Assembly (NCBI GenBank): GCA_025457725.1
Contig: JALOTU010000112.1
Coordinates: 1-7,048, forward strand
From: Verrucomicrobiota bacterium
GTDB taxonomy: Bacteria > Verrucomicrobiota > Verrucomicrobiia > Limisphaerales > DSYF01
Length of the DNA: 7,048 nt
Reading direction: 5' to 3'
Shown: piece after piece, positions 1 through 5,682 of the stretch
Layout of the letters: each line of letters opens with the position of its first letter
Position numbering within the stretch: the first letter of the stretch is position 1
Translations under genes and position numbers: made by a program
Notes under the pieces: model-generated
The model's input: the letters and a program-made list of their open reading frames with translations, nothing else
Told to the model about the DNA's origin: nothing
Database searches by the model: none

Positions 1-75
1 CTCCACACGAAAAGAAATGTCATCCACCGCCTTCTTGGTTCCGAAGGTCTTGGACAGGTTCTGAACGGATATCAT
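1..75 (-). CDS. ABC transporter ATP-binding protein, N-terminal 25 residues only
   Basis: The reverse strand reads from an ATG at 75-73 to the left edge without a stop. The peptide begins MISVQNLSKTFG and continues with a TKKAVDDISF stretch. This is the usual opening of an ABC ATPase: beta-strand, 'LSKxFG', then the 'AVDDISF' strand just before the Walker A loop. Walker A itself lies outside the window. A purine-rich GGAAGGG on the reverse strand lies about a dozen bases upstream of the ATG and could be its ribosome binding site, with rather long spacing. The family would energise import or export of an unknown substrate from the cytoplasmic face of the membrane; nothing here shows which one. 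It is transcribed away from the lipid-export operon and may be unrelated to it. The family call is good; the subfamily is open. Confidence 0.8.
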   Translation of the reverse strand, partial: MISVQNLSKTFGTKKAVDDISFRVE

Positions 76-227
76 GGTTGTTTTTTCGCCCTTCCCACTC
101 AGCGGGCGGGTCACTTAACCCAGTCTCGTCCGCTTGTAAACACAGCAGTGCAGGCATTGAGCCGGGACAGCAAACCCCGTATGCTCCGCCCACCGTGCCC
201 GTGCCATTGGAACAAAACCAAGGAAAA
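76..227. promoter_or_regulatory. Divergent intergenic region between ABC ATPase and lipoprotein operon
   Basis: This stretch of 152 bases separates two genes read in opposite directions, so promoters for both should lie here. The rightward one is listed separately. For the leftward gene I see only a weak candidate on the reverse strand: TTTACA (139-134) followed after 16 bases by TTAAGT, which matches poorly at the -10. An open frame runs rightward through the region from an ATG at 78, but it is proline-rich, lacks a ribosome binding site and is better treated as non-coding. Confidence 0.5.
157..185 (+). promoter_or_regulatory. Candidate sigma70-type promoter of the lipoprotein/MMPL operon
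   Basis: A -35-like TTGAGC (157-162) is followed after exactly 17 bases by a -10-like TATGCT (180-185). Each hexamer keeps the most important consensus positions. Transcription would begin near 192, leaving a leader of about 36 bases before the GTG at 228. The match is by eye in GC-rich DNA and has not been tested. Confidence 0.4.
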
Positions 228-773
228 GTGTTCAAAATAACACCGCCCCACCACATCCCGGCGGCGCCGTCCCAACGCCCCCTCACACCTTCCAACCCGC
301 CTCGATCCAACATCCTCATACCCACACTCCTGGCGCTGATCGCGGTCCTTGCCACCAACGGCTGCCGCACCGCACCCCCCATGGCACCCGTGAACCTCGA
401 CGACCACGGGTGGGCAGTCCGACGCGGACAGGCGGTGTGGCAACCCAATTCCGGCGCAGCGGAGTTGGCGGGGTTCATCCTGATTGCAACCAGCCTTTCC
501 GGCGAGGATTTCATCCGTTTCAGCAAGGAACCAATGGACATCGTGCTGGCCCGGCGCAACCACGAGGGCTGGAGGCTGGACGTCCCCGCCTTCGCCCAGT
601 CCCATTCCCACCGCGGCGCTCCGCCTCGTCGCATCGGCTGGTTCCAACTCGCCAACGCGGTGAATCTTGAACCGGTCACGGGAGACTGGCAATGGACCGA
701 GGCGGCCGATGGCCACTGGCGATTGAACAACCCGAGAACCGGGGAGCGATTGGAAGGGTTCTTCAACCCATGA
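228..773 (+). CDS. Predicted outer-membrane or periplasm-facing lipoprotein of unrecognised family
   Basis: The 181-aa product has a hydrophobic segment (LIPTLLALIAVLATNGC) ending in a lipobox-like ATNGC. Cys46 would be lipidated and become the mature N-terminus. I chose the GTG at 228 because AAGGA lies just upstream (220-224), although the spacing is short. Other in-frame starts (ATG 78, GTG 195, GTG 201, TTG 207) lack a Shine-Dalgarno and add proline-rich sequence. The mature part of about 135 residues is rich in Trp and aromatics: GQAVWQP, a repeated 'GFILIA...FIRFSK' strand pattern, GWRLDVP, GWFQLA, WQW, and a C-terminal 'WRLNNPRTGERLEGF'. This suggests a small beta-rich fold. It ends in a 4-bp ATGA overlap with the MMPL gene. 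Aryl-polyene clusters carry a lipoprotein (DUF3261) in a comparable position beside MMPL and LolA genes, but I do not recognise DUF3261 motifs. A role as outer-membrane acceptor or exporter partner is inferred from context only. Confidence 0.75.
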   Translation: MFKITPPHHIPAAPSQRPLTPSNPPRSNILIPTLLALIAVLATNGCRTAPPMAPVNLDDHGWAVRRGQAVWQPNSGAAELAGFILIATSLSGEDFIRFSKEPMDIVLARRNHEGWRLDVPAFAQSHSHRGAPPRRIGWFQLANAVNLEPVTGDWQWTEAADGHWRLNNPRTGERLEGFFNP

Positions 774-3700
774 ACTGGTGGAAACGGCGATGGCTCCTGG
801 TCCTGCTGGTGGCCCTGGCCGTGGCGGGCGTGGTTCGGCTGCGCTTCGATGTGGAAGTGCTCAATCTCCTCCCGCGCGACCTGCCGGAAGTCGAGGGACT
901 CGCCCTCTACAACCAGCGCTTCGCCAACGCACGGGAACTGGTCGTCAGCGTCCGCGCCCCAGACCCGGTCGCCGCCGAGACCGCAGCCCAGGCCATCGCC
1001 GAGCACCTGCAACAGGACACCCGCCGGGTCGCCCACGCCCGCTGGCAGCCGCCCTGGCGTGAACATCCCGGACAGGCCGCCGCCATGCTGGCCCACACCT
1101 GGATCAACCGGCCACCCGGGGATTTTCGCCACCTCCTGAACCGGCTCGATCCCCAGCACGTGGAACAGGAGTTGAACGCCGCCCGACAACGACTCACCAC
1201 CACCCTCTCGCCGGAGGAACTGGCCCGGCTGGGCTTTGACCCCCTCGGATTCACGCAGCTGCCCGGGGAAGGCGGCGGCAGCACACAGTTCGGCCGCGGC
1301 GACGAAATGTTCGCCTCCCCCGACGGCTCGTTCCGCCTGGTCTTCGTCCAAGCCACCACCGACCTGGCCGACTATCGCGAATGCGCGCGCTGGTTTGAGG
1401 CGGTTCGAAATCAAATCCGGGAACTCGCCGAGCACACCGACGCGCTCGACGGCGTCACCGTGCGCTACACCGGCCGACCGGCCTTTGTGACCGAGATCTC
1501 CGGGGGCATGCAATCGGACATGACGCGTTCGGTGATTGGCACCGCGATCATCGTCGCGGGTTTGTTCTTCTGGGCGCATCGAAGATTGAAACCCATGGGC
1601 TGGCTGATGCTGCTCATGGCCACGACCATCGGCCTGACGCTCGCGCTCGGCGGACTCATCTATGGGCCGCTCAATGTCGTCAGCATCGGCTTCGCCGCGA
1701 TTCTCCTCGGATTGGTAGTGGATTACGGCATGGTGCTCTACCAGGAATGGCGCGAGCAAACAGCGGATGGAACGGGGCAAATGGGATCGGGCCGGCGCGG
1801 GGTTCGCTGGTCGGCCATCACCACCGCCAGCGCCTTCCTGATGCTGAACCTGAGCGGACTGCCCGGCCTCGCGCAACTCGGAACGTTGGTCGCCATCGGC
1901 GTCCTCGTGGGCGCCGCCCTGATGCTGCGCCTCTACCTGAGCCCCTTCCTGACGGAAGCAACCCCCACCCACCCGCAGTCCGCAGCGGCACCCGCAGCCC
2001 GGTTCCGCCGCTTCCACCTGCTTCAGCCGAAGGCGGCCTGGATCCTGACGCTGCTGTTGCTGGGCGGCGCCATCGCGGCGTTATGGAGCGGACTGCCGCC
2101 GCTCAATCGTTCCGCCGATTCCCTCCGCCCGGACTCCAGTCCGGCTTACACCGCGCTGGATGAAATCGGCGAGCAAATGCAACGCAACGATCCTTCCCTC
2201 TGGCTCATCCTTTCAGCACGTAATGTCGCGGAAGCGGGAGAATTGCTGGACGCCAGCGAGACGGCTCTGGAGGCCGCCCGGGCCGCCGGGTCAGTGGAGC
2301 GATTCACGCTTCCCACCCGTATCTGGCCTCGACCGGCAAATGCGACCGCCAATCGCCCGGCCGTCGAACAGTTGCTTGCCGACTGGCCCGCTCTCCGCGC
2401 GCGGGTGCTGACCATGGGCTTCACCACCAACGCCCTGGCCCTGGCAGACGGGGTGATGGATGCGTTCCAACTTGGCCTCGCCTCAACCAATCCGTGGCCG
2501 GACAACGACGTCGCCCGCTGGAGCCTGGGTCAGTTCACCGCCCAAACTCCCTCCAACCTGTTCGTCATGGGCCTGGTGTACCCGTCCGGCAACCCGGAAG
2601 CTCCGCTGACTTTAATGCCGAATCCCTCCAGCGGTCAGGCCTGGCTGGTGGGCTGGGAGCGACTCGGCAGCGCCCTCGCCGATCTGGTCCGACACGACCT
2701 GAGCCACGTGCTCGTCCCCACCCTGTTGGTCATCATCCTCTGCCTGAGCCTCGCCTTCCGCCGCGCAACCGAGGTGCTGCTGAGCGTGGCCGCCATGGCA
2801 TTTTCCCTGATGACCCTGTGCGGCTTGATGCAAATGGCCGGATGGTCCTGGAATCTACTCAATCTCATGGCGCTTCCGCTGCTGATGGGCGTGGGCGTGG
2901 ATTACTGCATCCACACCCTGCTCGCCCTGCGCCGACACCACGGAGACCTCGACAAAACCCGCCGCTCGGTCGGACGCGCGCTCTTCCTCTGCGCGGCCAC
3001 GACGGCAACGGGATTTGGTTCGCTGAGCTTCTCCAACAATGCGGGCCTGGCCAGCCTCGGACAGGTCTGCGCCACCGGGGTGGGGATCAGCTACCTGGTG
3101 GCCACCTTCCTCCTGCCCGGCTGGTGGCTCTCGCTGCGCAGGGCCCCGGCCCAAAACCACCCGGCCAACCCCGAGCCGGGGCGCTCCCGCGAGCACCAAC
3201 CCTCCACCCTCTACGGTGCGCGCTGCTGGCAGGCAGGCTTGTGGGTCGCACGTCAACTCCCCTACCGACTGCTGGTGGGAGGGGCAACAATGGGTGCCGC
3301 CATCTACCGCCGGGTGGCGCGGCACCGCTACGACATCGTCACCGCCAACCTGCATCCCCTCTGTGCCGGCAACGCCGAAACCGAGGCCACCGCCGATCGG
3401 CTGTTCTCCCACTTCGCACACAAACTCGCCGACCTCTGGCTCTATGAAGGCGGCGGATCCATTGAACATCTCTTCGGAGAGTTGAATGGATTTGAACACC
3501 TGCTCGCCGCGCAGTCATCCGGTCGCGGCCTGCTGCTGGTCACGCCGCACCTGGGCAATTGGGAGTTCGGTGCCCCGCTGCTCACCCGGCAAGGCGTCGC
3601 CATGCAGGTCGTCACGCTCGCCGAACCTGACGATGCCCTGACCCGGCTTCGCAAGGAATCCCGGGCGCGATGGAACATCGAAACCGTCGTCATCGGAGCG

Positions 3701-4099
3701 GATCCCTTTGGTTTCATGGAGTTGATTCGCCGCCTCGAGAACGGCGCCACAGTGGCCATGCTGGTGGATCGTCCGGCCGCGAAAACCGCCACGACGGTGG
3801 AACTGTTTGGCCGCCCGTTTCGGGCCTCGTCCGCCGCAGCGGAACTCGCCCGCGCCACCGGTTGCGCCATCCTTCCGGTCTACGTGGTCCGCGAGAACGG
3901 CCATTACACCGCCAACGCCCTTCCCCCGGTGGAGTACGAGCGGACGGCGCTGCGCGATCCGGTCGCACGCCACCAGCTCACCCAGAAAATCCTGCGTGCC
4001 TTCGAACCCGCCCTCCGCCAGCATGCGGACCAATGGTATCATTTCGTTCCCATCTGGCCCCCGGCATCCACCGATTCCGATCCCGGCGCGGACATCTGA
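770..4099 (+). CDS. MMPL/RND-family lipid exporter fused to an LpxL/HtrB-like acyltransferase
   Basis: The 1109-aa protein is a two-part fusion. Residues 1-~790 form an MMPL exporter. TM1 is at ~8-22, followed by a periplasmic domain to ~250. TM2-TM6 lie at ~254-400, with 'LLGLVVDYGMV' holding D318-Y319. TM7 is at ~422-442, then a second periplasmic domain. TM8-TM12 lie at ~648-790, with 'GVGVDYCIH' holding D711-Y712. Paired Asp-Tyr in TM4 and TM10 match the proton-relay positions of MmpL3. After a Pro-rich linker (~791-812), residues ~815-1109 resemble lysophospholipid/lipid A acyltransferases: the catalytic HX4(D/E) motif is H927-L-G-N-W-E932, followed by 'DRPAAKTATTVELFGRPF' and 'GCAILPVYVVRENGHY'. 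After TM12 the chain should be cytoplasmic, where LpxL-type enzymes meet acyl-ACP. The ATG at 770 overlaps the upstream stop (ATGA), with GGAAGGG at 752-758; a further 26 upstream codons are open but would overlap the lipoprotein gene. The likely job is acylating a lipid acceptor and exporting the product. The substrate is unknown. Confidence 0.9.
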   Translation: MNWWKRRWLLVLLVALAVAGVVRLRFDVEVLNLLPRDLPEVEGLALYNQRFANARELVVSVRAPDPVAAETAAQAIAEHLQQDTRRVAHARWQPPWREHPGQAAAMLAHTWINRPPGDFRHLLNRLDPQHVEQELNAARQRLTTTLSPEELARLGFDPLGFTQLPGEGGGSTQFGRGDEMFASPDGSFRLVFVQATTDLADYRECARWFEAVRNQIRELAEHTDALDGVTVRYTGRPAFVTEISGGMQSDMTRSVIGTAIIVAGLFFWAHRRLKPMGWLMLLMATTIGLTLALGGLIYGPLNVVSIGFAAILLGLVVDYGMVLYQEWREQTADGTGQMGSGRRGVRWSAITTASAFLMLNLSGLPGLAQLGTLVAIGVLVGAALMLRLYLSPFLTEATPTHPQSAAAPAARFRRFHLLQPKAAWILTLLLLGGAIAALWSGLPPLNRSADSLRPDSSPAYTALDEIGEQMQRNDPSLWLILSARNVAEAGELLDASETALEAARAAGSVERFTLPTRIWPRPANATANRPAVEQLLADWPALRARVLTMGFTTNALALADGVMDAFQLGLASTNPWPDNDVARWSLGQFTAQTPSNLFVMGLVYPSGNPEAPLTLMPNPSSGQAWLVGWERLGSALADLVRHDLSHVLVPTLLVIILCLSLAFRRATEVLLSVAAMAFSLMTLCGLMQMAGWSWNLLNLMALPLLMGVGVDYCIHTLLALRRHHGDLDKTRRSVGRALFLCAATTATGFGSLSFSNNAGLASLGQVCATGVGISYLVATFLLPGWWLSLRRAPAQNHPANPEPGRSREHQPSTLYGARCWQAGLWVARQLPYRLLVGGATMGAAIYRRVARHRYDIVTANLHPLCAGNAETEATADRLFSHFAHKLADLWLYEGGGSIEHLFGELNGFEHLLAAQSSGRGLLLVTPHLGNWEFGAPLLTRQGVAMQVVTLAEPDDALTRLRKESRARWNIETVVIGADPFGFMELIRRLENGATVAMLVDRPAAKTATTVELFGRPFRASSAAAELARATGCAILPVYVVRENGHYTANALPPVEYERTALRDPVARHQLTQKILRAFEPALRQHADQWYHFVPIWPPASTDSDPGADI

Positions 4100-4761
4100 C
4101 CGCCCTCCTCCTTGCCCTGGCGCTGCCGACAGGCGTGCTGCCCGCCGGGGAAGCCGCGGACCCGGTCCTTTCCGCCTGGCTCGACGCGCACCGCAAACTC
4201 GAAACCTGGTCCGCCGATCTGGTTCAGACCCGGCACCTCGCCGCGCTGGCTCAACCCCTGATCTCCACCGGCATGGTCTATTATGCCCAGCCCGGATTGT
4301 TCCGGTGGGAGTTGGGCCAACCGCCCGAAACCATCGCCATCCGTTCGACCCACGACCTTCTCCTGCTCTACCCCGGACTCCATCGGGCCGAGCGCTATCC
4401 CATCGATCAGGGCAAGGGCGGTCCCCTGCGCGACGCCCTCACCCTCATGGAAGCAGGCTTCCCGAAAAACGAGGCGAGCCTGCGCGCGCAATACAACATC
4501 GCCACCGACACAGGCACCAACAACCAGAGCCGGGTCGTGCTGGAACCCCGCGCTTCCGCCGCCCGGCGACTCGTCCGCCGAGTGACGCTCACGTTTCAGA
4601 CCAATGTCTTTTCGCTGGCGGCGACTTCCATTGAATTCGCCGACGGGTCAAAGCTGGACAATGTGTTCACCACCCGGCTCAGCAACGAGCCGTTGCCGCC
4701 GCAACTTTTCGCCACCAACCTGCCACCGGATTGGAAGCTGGTGGAACCCTTCAAACCATGA
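4033..4761 (+). CDS. LolA-like periplasmic (lipo)lipid carrier protein
   Basis: The 242-aa product has an Arg-rich n-region (RFRSRRGH) and a hydrophobic core (LTALLLALALPTGVL). A signal peptidase I site is plausible near AGEA-AD, residues ~38-42. The mature part follows the LolA/LolA-like order: an N-terminal helix (LDAHRKLETWSADLVQTRHL), then 'GMVYYAQPGLFRWEL' matching the family's 'G...y..Pg.fRWe', then strands ending in 'SIEFADGSKLDNVFTT'. LolA carries hydrophobic cargo across the periplasm in a half-barrel. Pigment and polyene clusters encode such homologues beside MMPL exporters, so this one probably handles the operon's own lipid rather than lipoproteins in general. The only good in-frame start that retains the signal peptide is the ATG at 4033, giving a 67-bp overlap with the MMPL-acyltransferase gene. 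A GTG at 4135 lies inside the hydrophobic core and would destroy the signal. The gene ends in an ATGA overlap with the dehydratase gene. Confidence 0.85.
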   Translation: MVSFRSHLAPGIHRFRSRRGHLTALLLALALPTGVLPAGEAADPVLSAWLDAHRKLETWSADLVQTRHLAALAQPLISTGMVYYAQPGLFRWELGQPPETIAIRSTHDLLLLYPGLHRAERYPIDQGKGGPLRDALTLMEAGFPKNEASLRAQYNIATDTGTNNQSRVVLEPRASAARRLVRRVTLTFQTNVFSLAATSIEFADGSKLDNVFTTRLSNEPLPPQLFATNLPPDWKLVEPFKP

Positions 4762-5222
4762 CCAACGACCGATCGCTTGCCGACGCCCTGAAGTGCCTCC
4801 CGCACGGGACCGGCTTTCGCTTCCTGGACCGCCTGACCGCATTGAACCCCGGAAAATCAGGCGAGGGCGAGTATCTCATTCGCGGTGACGAGCCGTTTCT
4901 CAAGGGCCATTTCCCCGGGAACCCCATCTTTCCCGGAGTGCTGCTCCTGGAGGCTGCGGCCCAACTTGCCGGCGTCGTGGCCCAGACGGATCCCGTCGAG
5001 CCTCACCTGCCCGGACTCAAACTCACGGCACTGCGCACGGCAAAAATCCTCGGGACCGGCCGGCCGGGCGAACGCCTGCAACTTTACGCGGAGATCACCG
5101 GACGCCTGGCCAATCTGGTCCAGGCCCGATGTTCCGCCCACATCAACCGGCAACCCGTCCTCCAGGCAGATGTCGTGCTCAGTGGCACCGGCGAAAGCCC
5201 CGCCCCATCCGGCGCCCCCTGA
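4758..5222 (+). CDS. FabZ/FabA-like hot-dog 3-hydroxyacyl-ACP dehydratase
   Basis: The 154-aa single hot-dog domain protein is the usual size for FabZ (about 145-155 aa). The signature 'FLKGHFPGNPIFPG' is followed by 'VLLLEAAAQLAG'. His51 and Glu65 are 14 residues apart, the same separation as the catalytic His49/Glu63 pair of Pseudomonas FabZ. The enzyme should remove water from 3-hydroxyacyl-ACP to give trans-2-enoyl-ACP in the cytoplasm. Its start overlaps the LolA-like gene's stop (ATGA), so the two are probably translationally coupled. It is the last gene of the operon. Next to an MMPL exporter, an acyltransferase and a LolA-like carrier it is more likely a dedicated dehydratase, comparable to ApeI/ApeP of aryl-polyene synthesis, than the housekeeping FabZ, which usually sits near lpx genes. 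That assignment is inferred from context. The last dozen residues (SGTGESPAPSGAP) look disordered. Confidence 0.88.
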   Translation: MTNDRSLADALKCLPHGTGFRFLDRLTALNPGKSGEGEYLIRGDEPFLKGHFPGNPIFPGVLLLEAAAQLAGVVAQTDPVEPHLPGLKLTALRTAKILGTGRPGERLQLYAEITGRLANLVQARCSAHINRQPVLQADVVLSGTGESPAPSGAP

Positions 5223-5300
5223 TCCGCCCATCCATCAGCACCCCAACCCACCGCGCCAACCGCCCCCATCCACCTTCGACCCCCGGCAAAGCACAACCCG
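5223..5300 (+). terminator. C-rich, G-poor stretch: possible Rho-loading (rut-like) site
   Basis: Directly after the dehydratase stop, positions 5221-5300 contain 44 C, 11 G, 19 A and 6 T by hand count, a C:G ratio of 4:1. This is the composition bias expected of Rho-binding RNA. No GC-rich hairpin followed by a T-run is visible behind the operon, so Rho-dependent ending is the simplest reading. It rests on composition only. Confidence 0.35.
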
Positions 5301-5383
5301 CCCGGCTTTCTCACCATCAGCAACCCTATCGAATCTGCAAAAGACACGCGCATCCGATCCGCCTCCCCAACTTCTCAGGCCGA

Positions 5384-5415
5384 CAAAACTTTGTCGTATA
5401 TACGACTAAGTTTTG
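5384..5415. repeat. Long palindrome, copy 1 (16-bp arms, one mismatch)
   Basis: A 32-base inverted repeat is centred between 5399 and 5400, with arms CAAAACTTTGTCG... and ...CGACTAAGTTTTG around a TATATA core. Fifteen of 16 pairs match; the single mismatch is T5392 against T5407. The sequence continues into CATAGCCAA (5416-5424), which is also shared with copy 2. As RNA it would form one long AU-rich hairpin from either strand. Confidence 0.9.
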
Positions 5416-5601
5416 CATAGCCAATGCCGGGATGAAGAGCCCATCACGGTGCAAGTCCCAAACGCCTGGCGGCAGGCAAGGAGATCTCCAAGCCCAATAT
5501 CCAAAAAATGCGAGCTAACAGATAGTGCAGCTTCAGATAATCGACTCCCGCCGCAGCTGAATTCCACGGATTCCGCCCTTTCAGAATCAGGTTCCTGCAT
5601 G

Positions 5602-5637
5602 TGCAAAACTTTGTCGTATATGCGACAAAGTTTTGCA
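5602..5637. repeat. Long palindrome, copy 2 (18-bp arms, one mismatch)
   Basis: A 36-base inverted repeat is centred between 5619 and 5620, with arms TGCAAAACTTTGTCG... and ...CGACAAAGTTTTGCA. Seventeen of 18 pairs match; the one exception is T5617 against G5622 near the centre. It starts 46 bases beyond the glnE stop on the glnE strand. Its arms are A-rich on the left and T-rich on the right, so a bidirectional termination role is possible, but there is no free T-run after the stem. Confidence 0.9.
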
Positions 5638-5682
5638 TAGCCAACGTTCACGACTTGTGGACCGCTTGGGAAGGGGTGGGCG

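Larger units (their letters stand above)
5384..5644. repeat. Paired direct repeat of palindromes enclosing a 179-bp spacer; possible small mobile element
   Basis: The 41-base segments 5384-5424 and 5604-5644 match at 39 of 41 positions in the same orientation, differing only at one core base and one arm base. They are offset by exactly 220 bases. Each consists of the long palindrome plus the shared tail CATAGCCAA. The spacer (5425-5603) has lower GC than the genes, a short GCCTG/CAGGC hairpin near 5465-5478, and no good open frame. Direct-oriented subterminal hairpins at both ends are a feature of IS200/IS605-type single-strand transposons and their non-autonomous derivatives. Other explanations are a dispersed intergenic repeat, a paired operator or a recombination site. 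No transposase is present. Confidence 0.5.
5223..5682. other. Convergent intergenic region of 460 bases without a convincing gene
   Basis: This region lies between the 3' ends of the rightward dehydratase gene and the leftward glnE. Open frames cross it on both strands, but they run through the palindromes, are Pro/Ser/Arg-rich in 5223-5380, or are extensions antisense to glnE; none has a ribosome binding site together with plausible protein character. It holds the C-rich stretch (5223-5300), an unremarkable segment (5301-5383), and a repeat unit (5384-5644) described separately. Spacer GC is about 53% (counted over 5431-5600), clearly below the neighbouring genes. Confidence 0.7.

Noticed and set aside
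78..227. Longer N-terminus for the lipoprotein starting at ATG 78
   Set aside because: It would put about 95 residues before the lipobox Cys, has no ribosome binding site, and covers the candidate promoter. GTG 228 with AAGGA fits better.
692..769. Upstream extension of the MMPL frame
   Set aside because: It would overlap the lipoprotein gene by 82 bp and place 26 charged, non-membrane residues before TM1. The ATG at 770 gives a standard 4-bp overlap and a normal MMPL N-terminus.
20..2017. A 665-codon open frame on the minus strand opposite the lipoprotein and MMPL genes
   Set aside because: Its Gly/Gln/Glu/His/Arg-rich composition without recognisable domains is typical of an antisense frame in GC-rich coding DNA. 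The opposite strand encodes clear MMPL sequence.
5384..5415. dif/Xer recombination site or Tn3-type res site
   Set aside because: The palindrome shares a TGTCG..CGACA look with resolvase sites but not their known arm sequences. dif sites have a 6-bp centre between non-identical 11-bp arms, which is not seen here.
5602..5637. Canonical intrinsic terminator for glnE
   Set aside because: The stem is AT-rich and nearly symmetrical, with no free T-run after it on either strand. Termination remains possible but cannot be called from sequence.
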